Positions 36,141-45,912 of a DNA stretch of 64,000 nucleotides are shown piece by piece. Position numbers and translations under genes: made by a program. How positions within the stretch are numbered: the first letter of the stretch is position 1; the number at the start of each line of letters is the position of its first letter. Under the pieces are notes generated by a model that searched no databases, was not told the origin of the DNA, and was given only the letters and a program-made list of their open reading frames with translations. This DNA comes from UBA2377 sp964429385 (GTDB taxonomy: Bacteria; Verrucomicrobiota; Verrucomicrobiia; Opitutales; Opitutaceae): contig CAYSBR010000007.1 of the NCBI GenBank assembly GCA_964429385.1, positions 1 to 64,000 on the forward strand, given 5' to 3'.

Positions 36141-37912
36141 GGCAGTTCCAGAATGAAAGTCGCGCCCCCTCCCGCCCTCGCCGAGTAGGTGAGGTTGCCA
36201 CCGAGGCCCCGGGCCAGTTGCCGGGCGATCCCTAACCCCAGACCTGTGCCGGGCTTCTCCGCTGTCAGTGAATCATCCACCCGGTGGAATTTTTCGAAAA
36301 TGCGCTCGCGATGCGCGGGCGGCACCCCCGGCCCCCGATCCGAAATTCTTACGGCAATCCCCCCCGCGGCGCGGGCCGCCAGCTCCACCCTCAGCTCACC
36401 GCCGGTCGCGGCATACTTCAGCGCGTTATCCACGAGGTTGAGCACGATCTGCTCCAGCGCATCGCGATCCGTCGTCACCGGCAAGGGTGCCGTCGGCAGC
36501 ACCCGATGGAGGACCAGGCCGGCCTCGGTCAGCCGCGGCTCCTGCGTGTCGCACAACTGCCCCAAAACCGCCGCGGCATCGCACTCCGCGCGCGCATATT
36601 TTTTCTGGCCCTGCTCCAGCCGGCTGAAATCGAGGGCATTGCCCACCAATCGTGACAGACGCTCCGTCTCGCGACCGATCGTCCGCAGATAATCGGTGCG
36701 CCGCTCCGCATCAGTCACACGCCCTTCGGCCAGCAGCTCCGCGTAAAGCCGGATCGTGGTCAGCGGGGTTTTGAATTCGTGCGAGACGTTGGCCACGAAG
36801 GAGGTTTTCTGCGCGGCTTCCGCCTCGCTCCGCCGCGCCTGCGCCAGCAGCAGTGCCCCCCCCGCCAGGATCGCCACCATGAACGCGCCCACCAGAAACA
36901 AACCCACGGCAAAGAACCCCGCGCCCGCCCCGCTCCGGACCGCCGGCACCGTGATAAACGCCTCCACCTTCCAGCCGGGCAGCAGCGCATCCGCCAGCGC
37001 CACCTGCACCTCCGCCGCCCGTTCCGCCCGCGGTAGCTGCCCCACCTGATGCATGACGCGCCCCGATTCATCGCGCAGTCCATACCCCTCGCCCTCCCCC
37101 ACTTCCGCAGGAAGCACATCCCCCAGCCTAGCGATAAGCGCGGCCAGCTCCAGCTCCAGGCCGCGCACCGCGCCCGTCCCCGGGTCGTAGATCCAGCCCA
37201 GCAACATCCGCCGCCCTTCCGCCGTGACCACACTCCAGCCGCGCTGTTCCGTGGCCGGCACAGGCAGCGCCTCCCGCCGGGGCGCCGGGGCCATCGCCGA
37301 CGAAACCCGTTCCGCCTCCGGTGCGGCCGCCACCCGGTAATCACGCGATTGCGCGAGCATCCGGGCATCCTGCCGGGCGGCCTGCATCTTGGACACATTG
37401 GCGGAAACCGCGGCCCGGGCAACCGATTCCGGAACGTCTGCCGCCATCGCCGCAACCTCGGGCAGCACAAGACCGCCCCCGTCCTCACCGCGCCACAATT
37501 CTCCATTCGCAATCAACCGGGCCAATCGCCGCTGGAAACTCCGCCCCTCCTCACCGGCGGGCACCACCTGCAGACGCCGGTCCGCAGCGGCCCCGCCAAA
37601 TGCAGCGCGCACCAACGGATTATTTCGCTGCCAAAGGGTCAGCTCCGTCTCCAGAGACGCTGCCGGCATCGCCGCCAGCGTGTCGAGCAGCCCCGACCGC
37701 ACATCCCCGACCAGCAATTCCAGATTTTCGACGATCAGCGCGCTCCGGGCCTCCACCGCCGCACGCCGGGCCGCCCCGGCATGGGCCTCGCGTTCCGCCA
37801 GCCGCGCCTGCTCGCGCTGCAACAGGTGCACGGCCCCCAGCCCGGCCAGCAACGTGGGCACGAGCAGGAGGAGACCGTAGGCCAGAAGACGGCGCGAGGA
37901 GGACACGGACAT
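36137..37912 (-). CDS. Membrane sensor histidine kinase
   Basis: This 591-residue protein has a first transmembrane helix (residues 8-27) and a long periplasmic domain to about residue 320. A second helix (GFFAVGLFLVGAFMVAILAG) follows, then a HisKA domain with NVSHEFKTPLTTIRLYAELL and an ATPase domain with NLVDNALKYAATGG, ISDRGPGVPP and GTGLGLGIARQLARGLG. It would phosphorylate the regulator encoded immediately downstream with a 4-bp overlap. The large sensor region has no recognisable small-molecule domain; its ligand is unknown. Confidence 0.94.
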   Translation of the reverse strand: MSVSSSRRLLAYGLLLLVPTLLAGLGAVHLLQREQARLAEREAHAGAARRAAVEARSALIVENLELLVGDVRSGLLDTLAAMPAASLETELTLWQRNNPLVRAAFGGAAADRRLQVVPAGEEGRSFQRRLARLIANGELWRGEDGGGLVLPEVAAMAADVPESVARAAVSANVSKMQAARQDARMLAQSRDYRVAAAPEAERVSSAMAPAPRREALPVPATEQRGWSVVTAEGRRMLLGWIYDPGTGAVRGLELELAALIARLGDVLPAEVGEGEGYGLRDESGRVMHQVGQLPRAERAAEVQVALADALLPGWKVEAFITVPAVRSGAGAGFFAVGLFLVGAFMVAILAGGALLLAQARRSEAEAAQKTSFVANVSHEFKTPLTTIRLYAELLAEGRVTDAERRTDYLRTIGRETERLSRLVGNALDFSRLEQGQKKYARAECDAAAVLGQLCDTQEPRLTEAGLVLHRVLPTAPLPVTTDRDALEQIVLNLVDNALKYAATGGELRVELAARAAGGIAVRISDRGPGVPPAHRERIFEKFHRVDDSLTAEKPGTGLGLGIARQLARGLGGNLTYSARAGGGATFILELP

Positions 37913-37961
37913 GAACGCTAGGGAGCTTTAGCCTGTTGGAAAGACGCGAAACCAAGCCGGC

Positions 37962-39329
37962 TCAACGATTCGCCTCACCGGTGGACGACTGCTGGTTGCG
38001 GACCTGCAGGCTCTCGGTCCGGTAGCTCTTGCGCTGGGAGTTGTCCAAACCCTCGCGCGCCACCCGTTCGGCCTCGAGCGCCGCCGGAGCCGCCGCCTGC
38101 GCCACCACCTTGTTGTCATAAGTGTCCGCCATTTGCCGGAGCTCCGCCGAACGGGCGCTCAACAGCCGGCCCGCTTCATCCCGCCGGCCCGCATCCACCA
38201 GCGCGATGGCCTCGTCCTTCGTCATCGCCAGCAGATTGGCCGCGTAATCCGCCTGCACCTGATGGTTGGCCGAGGCGACGATCACCGCTTGGTCGGCACT
38301 GAACTTGACCTTGCCGCTGGCCGCAAGCGTGGCGAGACGCTGGTTCTCCACATCCTCGTAGCGCACCTGCGCGCGCGCGATTTCCCGGGTGGCGCCCGCT
38401 TTGGCCGGATCCACCTCGACCTCGACCAGGGCAAACCGCTCCTGCCCGCCATAAAGCTGATTGAGCTTCAGCTCGGCGCGCTGGCCGGAAATCTCCCCCT
38501 CGCGGCCGACCAGACGCACCGGACGGACCCCGGCGGGAAACTCCACCTCAATGACCACCCGCCGCGCCACAACATTGAGCACGTCGCCCAGTTCGGTGGC
38601 AAAAATACGCGGGAGATCCGCACTGTGCTCCACAAAATAGGTGTTGCCATCGCTGCGCTGGGCCAGCCGCGCCATCAGGTCCTCGTTGAAACCCAGTCCG
38701 AGACCGATAGTCGTGACGGATACACCCTCCGTCAGTAATCTGGCGCCAAGCCGGCCAAGTTCGTCGGGAGACTGCGGGCCGACATTCGCCTGCCCATCGG
38801 AAAGCAGGATGACCCGGTGCACATAGCCGGGCTCCTCAATGTGCCGGCGCACCTCCGCGGCTCCGCGGACCACACCTTCATGCAAAGCCGTCATGCCGCG
38901 CGACGTGATACCTCGGATGGCTTCCTCCAGGCCGCTCCGGTTGCGCCCGATTTTCTGGGCGGGGACGAGCACATCCACCAAGCCATCATAAACCACCAGC
39001 GAGATGATGTCCTCCGGCCCCAGCCGCCGCACCAGTTCCAACGCGGCTTCACGCGCCTGCGCGATACGCTCGCCGTTCATCGAACCCGAGCGATCAATCA
39101 CCAGCGCAAGATTGACCGGCGGACGGGCCTTGGCCCGCACCGGAGGCAGGCAGTCGAGCGAGATTTTGACGATGGCCCGTTCCACCGCGTTGGCCGGCAG
39201 CACCAGCCGGTCCACCTCCACCTGAAGACGCACGGGCGCGGGGGCAGGCTTGGCCAAAAGCGACGTCGCACCAGTCAGTGCGGCCGCGAAAAACATCCAG
39301 AACAGGGTGACTTTTTTCATGGGATTCAT
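37962..39329 (-). CDS. Exported von Willebrand factor A-domain protein
   Basis: This 455-residue protein has a signal peptide (VTLFWMFFAAALTGATSLLA). A complete MIDAS in the VWA domain (LALVIDRSGSMNGERIAQAR) is followed by YVHRVILLSDGQANVGP. A beta-rich region after residue 250 (VVIEVEFPAGVRPVRLVG) and a helical Ala-rich C-terminus (SARSAELRQMADTYDNKVV) follow. VWA proteins of this kind act in extracytoplasmic adhesion or complex assembly. It lies 49 bp upstream of the histidine kinase gene and may be its functional partner. A second ATG at 39320 is an alternative start. Confidence 0.87.
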   Translation of the reverse strand: MNPMKKVTLFWMFFAAALTGATSLLAKPAPAPVRLQVEVDRLVLPANAVERAIVKISLDCLPPVRAKARPPVNLALVIDRSGSMNGERIAQAREAALELVRRLGPEDIISLVVYDGLVDVLVPAQKIGRNRSGLEEAIRGITSRGMTALHEGVVRGAAEVRRHIEEPGYVHRVILLSDGQANVGPQSPDELGRLGARLLTEGVSVTTIGLGLGFNEDLMARLAQRSDGNTYFVEHSADLPRIFATELGDVLNVVARRVVIEVEFPAGVRPVRLVGREGEISGQRAELKLNQLYGGQERFALVEVEVDPAKAGATREIARAQVRYEDVENQRLATLAASGKVKFSADQAVIVASANHQVQADYAANLLAMTKDEAIALVDAGRRDEAGRLLSARSAELRQMADTYDNKVVAQAAAPAALEAERVAREGLDNSQRKSYRTESLQVRNQQSSTGEANR

Positions 39330-39443
39330 GGGTTACGGTCCCCATTGAACCACAAATCACCACCGTGAGTGTCACCACGGCGTCAGAAGTTTGTCAGGGA
39401 AATGTCATGCCTCCCCTGATCAATCGGCACTCCAAGTAGGGGG

Positions 39444-39472
39444 TTGACAGACGCGAATCGGCCCGCGACGTT
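39444..39472 (+). promoter_or_regulatory. Probable sigma-70-type promoter of tRNA-His
   Basis: A perfect TTGACA -35 hexamer at 39444-39449 is followed, after 17 bases, by GACGTT at 39467-39472, a poor -10. The spacing to the tRNA start is reasonable. Only the -35 element is strong. Confidence 0.45.
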
Positions 39473-39487
39473 CTCCGGCTCTTTACG

Positions 39488-39564
39488 GCGGCCATAGCTC
39501 AGTTGGTTAGAGCACCTGATTGTGATTCAGGGGGTCGCGGGTTCGAGTCCCGTTGGCCGCCCCA
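39488..39564 (+). tRNA. tRNA-His (anticodon GTG)
   Basis: A complete cloverleaf can be drawn. The acceptor pairs GCGGCCA with TGGCCGC. The anticodon stem CCTGA/TCAGG frames the loop TTGTGAT with GTG at 39522-39524. The T arm contains GGTTCGAGTCC. Position 73 is C and the preceding base at 39487 is G, the extra G(-1):C73 pair that identifies histidine tRNAs. The CCA end is encoded. Confidence 0.97.
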
Positions 39565-39567
39565 TTT

Positions 39568-39584
39568 TTCCGGTATTGCCGGAA
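39568..39584 (+). terminator. Possible weak terminator after tRNA-His
   Basis: A perfect hairpin TTCCGG-TATTG-CCGGAA lies 3 bp after the encoded CCA end. It is preceded by a T-run but not followed by one, so termination strength is doubtful. Confidence 0.35.
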
Positions 39585-39660
39585 TACAGATTTCGAAGGC
39601 ACCTGAGAATCACACGCCTTCGGCTGGACAGTGGAACGCTGACCCTTCCATTTTCGCCGT

Positions 39661-40449
39661 ATGTTTTGGCTGAAAAAGGCACTCACCTATCTGTTGATGC
39701 CGCTGCAGTTCAGCCTGCTCCTGATGCTGACAGGGATCCTCCTGCTCTGGATCGGACGCCGCCCGCGCTGGGGAAAAATTCTCGTCACGACCGGAGCGGT
39801 TCTCCTGCTGGTCCTGAGCCACAAACAGGTCGGCCTGGCCTTGCTGCAGCCGCTGGAATCCCAGTATGCGGCCATTCCGGAAATCACTTCCGGTGAGGCC
39901 ATCCCCGCCCGGCTGGCCGGGTGTCGGTTCATCATGGTCCTTGGCGGCGGCCACAGTACCACGCCCGGGCTGCCCGCCACCCACCGCCTCAGCAGTGCGG
40001 CGGCTTCACGCTTGGCTGAAGGCGTGAGGCTGGCCCACCTTTTGCCCGAAGCGCAGTTGGTGCTTTGCGGCCCTGGCCTGAGCGCGGGAGATGAATCCCA
40101 TGCCGCCGTGCTGGCCCAAGCCGCCCGCGCCCTCGGTATCGCGCCGGAACGCCTGCACCTCATCACCCGGCCACGCGACACCGAAGGAGAAATCGCCGCC
40201 TTGAGCCGGCTCGCCGAAGGTGCGCCGGTCGCACTGGTCACCTCCGCCTGGCATATGCCGCGCACCATGGCCTACGCCCGTCGAGCCGGTCTCAACGCCC
40301 TCGCCTGTCCCGCCGATTTTGGCGCCCGCCCCAATGAACGTTTCCGCTGGAATGATTGGAACTTCGATCTCACCGGACTCGAGCGCAGCACCAAGGGGAT
40401 TTACGAACGGCTCGGCTTGGCCTGGGCCAGGTTGCGCGGGAAAGCCTGA
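39661..40449 (+). CDS. YdcF/ElyC-type DUF218 membrane protein
   Basis: This 262-residue protein has two N-terminal transmembrane helices (TYLLMPLQFSLLLMLTGILL and KILVTTGAVLLLVLS) followed by a DUF218 domain: CRFIMVLGGGHSTTPGLPAT, LVLCGPGLSAGDESHA, HLITRPRDTEGEIAAL and VTSAWHMPRTMAYARRAGL. ElyC, SanA and YdcF proteins of this family affect envelope integrity and undecaprenyl-phosphate metabolism in enterobacteria. The exact reaction is unknown. It lies between two tRNA genes and ends at a bidirectional terminator. Confidence 0.9.
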   Translation: MFWLKKALTYLLMPLQFSLLLMLTGILLLWIGRRPRWGKILVTTGAVLLLVLSHKQVGLALLQPLESQYAAIPEITSGEAIPARLAGCRFIMVLGGGHSTTPGLPATHRLSSAAASRLAEGVRLAHLLPEAQLVLCGPGLSAGDESHAAVLAQAARALGIAPERLHLITRPRDTEGEIAALSRLAEGAPVALVTSAWHMPRTMAYARRAGLNALACPADFGARPNERFRWNDWNFDLTGLERSTKGIYERLGLAWARLRGKA

Positions 40450-40460
40450 ACCCGCGCAAA

Positions 40461-40495
40461 AGAAAAAGCGCCCGGTATCGTTACCGGACGCTTTT
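40461..40495. terminator. Bidirectional rho-independent terminator
   Basis: An 11-bp stem (arms 40467-40477 and 40482-40492, with one G:U-type position) and a 4-base loop are flanked by an A-run on the left (T-run on the minus strand) and TTTT on the right. It can serve the YdcF-like gene on the plus strand and tRNA-Gly on the minus strand. Confidence 0.88.
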
Positions 40496-40501
40496 CTAAA
40501 A

Positions 40502-40577
<76 letters not shown>

Positions 40578-40650
40578 AAAACAGGGTGCTAGGACTAGGC
40601 CCGGCCGCACTTGCGTCAACAGCTATTTTACAAGATCGCGCCGGAATCGT

Positions 40651-42816
40651 TCAGCCCTTCCGGCCGCCGTGCGACTCCGGCTCTCCCAATACCAGCTTCT
40701 CCTCCCCCGTCCCGCGTTTCCCCCTGGCCTTGGCCGGCTTGCCACTGCCTTCACTGTAGTAGGAGTAGTTGTTCGTATAGTAGCCGTAATCATCTCCGGT
40801 GCCGGTGGGCACCTGATTGAGGACCACGCCCAATACCTGGCTCTTGATGCCTTCCAGGATCTGCTGCGCCCGCAGCACCATGCTCTGCGGATTGCGGCGG
40901 TGCTGAATCAGCAGGATGGAGCCATCCACCACACTGGCGAGGACGGAGGCATCGCTGACCCCGATGATCGGCGGGGAGTCGAAGATGATCTTGTCATACT
41001 GCCCGCGCAGCCCGGCGATCAGTTCCTTGAGCCGGTTGACATAGAGCAGACTCAGGGCAAAGCCCGCCATCGAACCGCTGGGGATGAAATCAAGGTTGGG
41101 TGCAATGGCCCGCTGCGTCACCTCGTCGAGGGGCTTCTTACCGAGCAGGAGGTCGCTCAGTCCCGGCTCCTTGGGCCGGCTCGCCAGGCGATGCTGGGTC
41201 GGCCGCCTCAAGTCGGAATCAATCAACAACACACGCTCGCCGGCGGCGGCCATGAGCCGTGTCAGCCGGTGCAGAGTCGTGGATTTGCCCTCCCCGGGGC
41301 CCGCAGAAAAGATCACCAAGGTGCAGGGTTGGCCTGGCTTGAGCGCGAGATTGAGGTTGGTGTGCAGCACCCGGAAGGGCTCCTGTTCCGCCGGATCCTC
41401 ATCCCCGCCGTCCGTCGGAGCCCGGCTGAAGGGAATGACACCCAGCACGGGCAGCTTCAGTTTGGTTTCCACATCGGCGACATTCCGGAAGCTGGTGTCG
41501 AAATACTCCATCAACACGGCCACGCCGATGCCCAGAAGAAGACCAAATGCGAGGGCCAGGCTGATATTGACCGGCCAGCTGGGTTTGCTGGGCCGACGGG
41601 CGGGCTCGGCCAGATTGAGAATCTCGATCGTGCGCTTCGGCACCTGAAAATCGATCTCCCGCTGGCGCAACGTGAGCTTGAGCGTGGTCAGCAGACGTGT
41701 CTCGTCGTCGAGCTTTTGCACCGCCTCCTCGAAGGGGCGCATCCGGTCGCGAGCCGAAAGAATCTGGTCCACCCTCGCCTGCGCCAGCTGCTGCCGCAGC
41801 TCCGTGACCCGTGACTCGGCCTCGTTGTAGGAAATCTCCAGTGAGCTTTCATAGCCGCGCAGGAGCGCATCCAGCTGCTCGCGGATCTTGGCGCGGTTTT
41901 CCTCGGCGGCGATGAGCTCGGGGTGCGCCGCGCCGAGCCGGGACCGGAGCCGCGTGAGGGTCTGGTCCGCCACGAGATAAGCCTGTTGCAGATTCTGGAT
42001 GTTGGCGTCCTGAATGAGCTCCGCATTGACGAGGCTCACCCGGTCCTCAGGCGGAATGGATCGGAAGCGCTCCCAGCGCGTCTTGCGCCCGATCGCATCC
42101 ACGCTGAGCGCGATGAGCGAATTCTGCATCTGCCGCAGGGTCTCGATTTCCATGTCCGAATAGCGGGCCTGCAGGTCCACGCCTGAGATGTTCAGATCGT
42201 TGCGCAGTTGCTCCACGATATCGCGCTGCGTGGTGACGATCCGCTCCTGGGCCTCCAGCTCGCGTTTCAGCTGTGCGAGTCCCTCGCGCTGTTCGGATGT
42301 GGCGAAATCAATGCGGTTTCCGGAATAGACCCGCGCGATTTCATTGGCGATCTCGGCCGCCAGCCGGGGTTCGCGCGCATACACATCAATCTCAATGATG
42401 GAGGAATTGCGCTGCGACTCGATGCGCACCATCTGCCGGTTCAGATACTGAAACACCAGATCCGGAGGGACGGAGCCGCTCGCTCCGAGCGCCGGGGCAA
42501 GCCGCCGCCCAAGGTCGAGGTTTTCAATCACCGGATAAAAGATGATCTCCGAGCGCATCGTGCGCAGCTGATCCTGCAGGTAATAGGGATCGTAGTAATT
42601 GGAGCTCTGCGCCTGGAAGAGCTTCACCTCACCCTCGGGCTTTTCCACCCGAACCTTGGTCGTGGAGACATACCAGCGGGGCAGGAAGGCCGTGACCACC
42701 AGGGTGGTCAGCAATACCAGGGAAAGAATGAGCGCAATGAGCGCCTTGCGCAGGCGAAGCACCTGCAGAAAATCAGCAAGCGAAGCCTGTCCGTTGCCGG
42801 CGGTGGAAGCAGCCAT
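40651..42816 (-). CDS. Polysaccharide co-polymerase/tyrosine autokinase (Wzc-type)
   Basis: This 721-residue protein has an N-terminal Wzz domain with a first transmembrane helix (IALILSLVLLTTLVVTAFL). Long periplasmic coiled coils follow (RAKIREQLDALLRGYESSLE), then a second helix (ISLALAFGLLLGIGVAVL) and a cytoplasmic BY-kinase domain with Walker A SAGPGEGKSTTLHRL, LLIDSDLRRPTQHRL and IIFDSPPIIGVSDASV. The C-terminus carries a tyrosine cluster (DDYGYYTNNYSYYS) for autophosphorylation. Such proteins control chain length and export of exopolysaccharide. ATG 42816 is preferred to TTG 42828. It is the last gene of a four-gene operon. Confidence 0.95.
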   Translation of the reverse strand: MAASTAGNGQASLADFLQVLRLRKALIALILSLVLLTTLVVTAFLPRWYVSTTKVRVEKPEGEVKLFQAQSSNYYDPYYLQDQLRTMRSEIIFYPVIENLDLGRRLAPALGASGSVPPDLVFQYLNRQMVRIESQRNSSIIEIDVYAREPRLAAEIANEIARVYSGNRIDFATSEQREGLAQLKRELEAQERIVTTQRDIVEQLRNDLNISGVDLQARYSDMEIETLRQMQNSLIALSVDAIGRKTRWERFRSIPPEDRVSLVNAELIQDANIQNLQQAYLVADQTLTRLRSRLGAAHPELIAAEENRAKIREQLDALLRGYESSLEISYNEAESRVTELRQQLAQARVDQILSARDRMRPFEEAVQKLDDETRLLTTLKLTLRQREIDFQVPKRTIEILNLAEPARRPSKPSWPVNISLALAFGLLLGIGVAVLMEYFDTSFRNVADVETKLKLPVLGVIPFSRAPTDGGDEDPAEQEPFRVLHTNLNLALKPGQPCTLVIFSAGPGEGKSTTLHRLTRLMAAAGERVLLIDSDLRRPTQHRLASRPKEPGLSDLLLGKKPLDEVTQRAIAPNLDFIPSGSMAGFALSLLYVNRLKELIAGLRGQYDKIIFDSPPIIGVSDASVLASVVDGSILLIQHRRNPQSMVLRAQQILEGIKSQVLGVVLNQVPTGTGDDYGYYTNNYSYYSEGSGKPAKARGKRGTGEEKLVLGEPESHGGRKG

Positions 42817-42893
42817 GAGTGGGCGCAAGCGAAGGTTGCGCGGCTGCGCTCAGCAAGCACTTTGTGCCGCGGATTGCGCGGCCGCCGTCCGGC

Positions 42894-44072
42894 TCAGAAC
42901 GCAAACGCCGCATTCACCCCGTAGCGCTGGCGGGACATGCGGCGCGGTGCGAGATCGGAACGCACACGGTCGTTGTCAAGGGTGGCCGAAATCGTCCAAT
43001 GCGTGGTGGGCAGATAGGTCAGTGCCAGCCCGAACCGGGTCGTGCGCTCATCCACGTCGGGGATCATACCGCGGCCCTGCAATGTGGAGGGCTCGTAGGT
43101 CAGCGAACCGGAAGCCACGATGAGGGGGCTGATCGCATGCTGCACGTTCACAAAAAACCGGTTCACCTTGGTGTCAGTGAAAAGCGCGACATCGGAAGCC
43201 TCCTCCAGAGTGTGGACATAGCCGCCGGTGAGAAAGGAATTCTGCGCATAGGCATACTTGCCGGAGAGCTCGACGTAGGGAGCATCCGTATCCGTCGCCC
43301 CTGCGCGGTCACGCCACTCATAACCCAGCCGGGCGGACGCCGTGAGCTTGCGCGCCAGGGCGTATTCCACCCCGCCAATGAGAAAATCGGAACGTTTGTC
43401 CTTGTTCGCCCCGCCCCTGCGGTAATCCACATTCTGCCGGCGTACTTCGCCGAGCAGTTTCACTTCCGGCAGCACAGAATGGGATACTTCGAAACCGAAG
43501 AGATTTTCCGTGCGGTCAAGGGCCGTGCCCAAGGTCGCACTGTCGTAATCATAATGGGTCGAGCGAAACTTGGGTGTCAGTCCGGTCTTCTGTCCAACGC
43601 TCGCGACCCAGCGGGCGTCAAACTGGTTGCGCTTGTGGGACTGGTCGGTGTTGACGGGCACTCCCGCCAGCAGCGACTCGGGATTCTTGGCGATGAGGTA
43701 GCTGTTGCTCAGATCGAGATTGCTAGCCGCGCTGAACGCATGAGCCAGCCGCACTCTGAGATCGTGGCTGTCCAGGGTCTTGTCGCCCGGCCGATCCTGG
43801 ACGTTGTCCAGCGTGAGCTGGTAGGAGGCGGAAAGGAAGGTCTGATCCGTCAGCGACGAGTTGTACTTCAAAGTCGGTGAAACGGAGAAAACCGTGCTGC
43901 TGATGGCCCCGGCCGAGGACCCGAAGATATTGTTATCCCGGGAAACCCCCGCGCGGATGCTTGCCGTGAACTGGCGCCCCTGCTCCCGCTCGGGGATGGG
44001 CGCATACACGGCCCATGACACGGGAAGTACAATAAGGGAAAGCAGGGCCGTGGCGCAGCGGAACATTTTCAT
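42894..44072 (-). CDS. Outer-membrane beta-barrel protein of the exopolysaccharide operon
   Basis: This 392-residue protein has a signal peptide (CATALLSLIVLPVSWAVYA) followed by alternating amphipathic strands. It ends in an aromatic residue (YGVNAAFAF), as barrel proteins do. Strand-like repeats such as FLSASYQLTLDNVQD and RFGLALTYLPTTHWTISATL fit a barrel of about 16 strands, similar to the putative EPS outer-membrane proteins found beside tyrosine autokinases. It could take the export role, since no Wza-type lipoprotein is in the operon. Assignment is by topology and context. Confidence 0.75.
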   Translation of the reverse strand: MKMFRCATALLSLIVLPVSWAVYAPIPEREQGRQFTASIRAGVSRDNNIFGSSAGAISSTVFSVSPTLKYNSSLTDQTFLSASYQLTLDNVQDRPGDKTLDSHDLRVRLAHAFSAASNLDLSNSYLIAKNPESLLAGVPVNTDQSHKRNQFDARWVASVGQKTGLTPKFRSTHYDYDSATLGTALDRTENLFGFEVSHSVLPEVKLLGEVRRQNVDYRRGGANKDKRSDFLIGGVEYALARKLTASARLGYEWRDRAGATDTDAPYVELSGKYAYAQNSFLTGGYVHTLEEASDVALFTDTKVNRFFVNVQHAISPLIVASGSLTYEPSTLQGRGMIPDVDERTTRFGLALTYLPTTHWTISATLDNDRVRSDLAPRRMSRQRYGVNAAFAF

Positions 44073-44121
44073 AGGCTGATGATAACCGAGGTTCAGTGGG
44101 CCAACCGCCAGCAATAGGCAA

Positions 44122-45912
44122 TTATTTTTCCCGCAGAGACGGCAGGGTCGGATCGAAAAGCACGTAAAGGTTCTCGTTCAGGCGTTGCGGCGACTGGAGC
44201 GGAAAATCGCGGGGCATGCGTCCACTCAACAGACCGGCGTAAACCCCGCTCCACTCCCCATCGCGAACCGTCCCCGCCAGACGCAGATTGACTCCCGCTC
44301 CCTGACCGGCGGCGAGATCAGAAAAGAACGGCCGGTCAAGCGTGTGGGGCGTGAGCAGAAGCTGTCCGATGCGCTGCTCCAGCGACACCGCCCTGAAGTC
44401 GCGCAGCGTATGCGGCTGTGCCCAGACCCGCTTGCCCCCATACCACACCACGCCGGCCGGCACATCGGCCATCAGCCCAAACCGCCCTTCCGCGCCCCGC
44501 AGCTCCAAGTCCCGGCCCATGCCCATGAACAGTCCGGGGAAATAGGGCGGATAATGAAAATGCAGACGCCGCGGCTCCATCACATCGTGCAGCAACGGCA
44601 CCGCCTGCAACCCCAGCAGCAAGCCGGCGGCGGCCCGCGGCCAGGCGGCCAGCACCGGGTTGCCGCCGAGCAGCACGAAGAAAAAGGCCGCACCGAACAC
44701 GATGAGCAACGGCGTCAGATAGTAAACCGGCAGGCGTTCGCTCTCGCCCGAATTGAACACCGCCTGGGCCAGCAGCAGAACGCCCAGACTCGCGGTGAAC
44801 GCCCAGCGCAGCCTGTCCGCCCCCTCATCCCGAAACCGGTAAAACCAGCCCACGATGAAAAAAGCGGAGAACCACAGCGCCCCACCTGACCACAACCGCG
44901 AGGACAGATTCTCGCTCAGGGAGGTCAGAACCTTGTTGCCCAGCTTGTTGAGCTCGATCTGCGGGATGCGGTCCGAAAGGGTCGCGCGCACCCGCGCGGG
45001 TTCCGCCGTGGAGTCCCCTGCCTTCAAGGCCACATTTTGTCCGGCCAAGGCCATCGGGTGTCCGGTCAGGAGGCTGTTCCGCACCATCCAGGGGCCGGCC
45101 AGCACAGCAAAGGCCGCCAGCACCACGCCCAGCGTCAGCCAGCGCGCCCGGGCCCTCCAGACCGCATAGGCCAGAACCACCAGCACCAACGCGCCCGCGG
45201 AATACTCGGTCAGAAACAGCAACCCGCATATCGCGCCCAGGGCAGCGGCCCAACCGAGGGCGGACCTGCGTCCGGCCACGAGCGCCTGTTCCCACTGCCA
45301 CCAACAATGAAACGCCCCCAGCCCCAGAACCATCAGCAAGGGCAAACCATTGACGCCCACGGTCTGTTTCCACAGCGGCATCGACAGCAGCAGCGCCAGC
45401 GCCGCCACCCAGCCCACCCTCGCTTCAAACAACCGCCGGCCCAGATCGTAGGTCAGCCAGGCCGCCAGCCAGAGCAGCAGCACATTCAACCCCAGCAGAT
45501 AGTAATCGGCGGCAAATCCATTCGGCGGCACCGGAGGGCTCGCAAAAAGCGCCTCCCGCGTTGAAGCCGGCAGCACCGCCAGCCCGGCGGCGATCACCAT
45601 CGAATACAACGGGGCCTGATGCAGTTCCGGATAAGGCCGGCCCGCATCAAATCCGCGCCCGCGCTTTTCCAGCACCGCCGCCGTCTGCGGATAATTGACC
45701 TTGGTGGTGAACCCCTCCCCCTGCGCCAGCTGCCGGCCGACATCGGCCTGCACCAGGACCGGCTCGCTGGCCGGACCATGAAACTGGGTCCACGCCACGC
45801 GCAACGAAAGCAGCAGTGCCAGCAGCAGAAAGGCGCCCAGTTTCACCCAGCGGGCGCCTCGGCCCAGCTCCAACCAGTGGATGGCCTCTTGCAGCGTACG
45901 GGGACGTTTCAT
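44122..45912 (-). CDS. Polytopic membrane protein, GT-C glycosyltransferase-like
   Basis: This 596-residue protein has about 10-12 transmembrane helices (VKLGAFLLLALLLSLRVAW, YLLGLNVLLLWLAAWLTYDL, WVAALALLLSMPLWKQT and others) and a soluble C-terminal part. The first periplasmic loop contains acidic and aromatic residues (PYPELHQAPLYSMVIAAGLA), as in PMT/ArnT-type enzymes that use polyprenyl-phosphate sugars, but no strict motif is visible. It overlaps the NtrC-type regulator stop by 1 bp (TGATG). A role in exopolysaccharide synthesis is inferred from the operon. Confidence 0.72.
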   Translation of the reverse strand: MKRPRTLQEAIHWLELGRGARWVKLGAFLLLALLLSLRVAWTQFHGPASEPVLVQADVGRQLAQGEGFTTKVNYPQTAAVLEKRGRGFDAGRPYPELHQAPLYSMVIAAGLAVLPASTREALFASPPVPPNGFAADYYLLGLNVLLLWLAAWLTYDLGRRLFEARVGWVAALALLLSMPLWKQTVGVNGLPLLMVLGLGAFHCWWQWEQALVAGRRSALGWAAALGAICGLLFLTEYSAGALVLVVLAYAVWRARARWLTLGVVLAAFAVLAGPWMVRNSLLTGHPMALAGQNVALKAGDSTAEPARVRATLSDRIPQIELNKLGNKVLTSLSENLSSRLWSGGALWFSAFFIVGWFYRFRDEGADRLRWAFTASLGVLLLAQAVFNSGESERLPVYYLTPLLIVFGAAFFFVLLGGNPVLAAWPRAAAGLLLGLQAVPLLHDVMEPRRLHFHYPPYFPGLFMGMGRDLELRGAEGRFGLMADVPAGVVWYGGKRVWAQPHTLRDFRAVSLEQRIGQLLLTPHTLDRPFFSDLAAGQGAGVNLRLAGTVRDGEWSGVYAGLLSGRMPRDFPLQSPQRLNENLYVLFDPTLPSLREK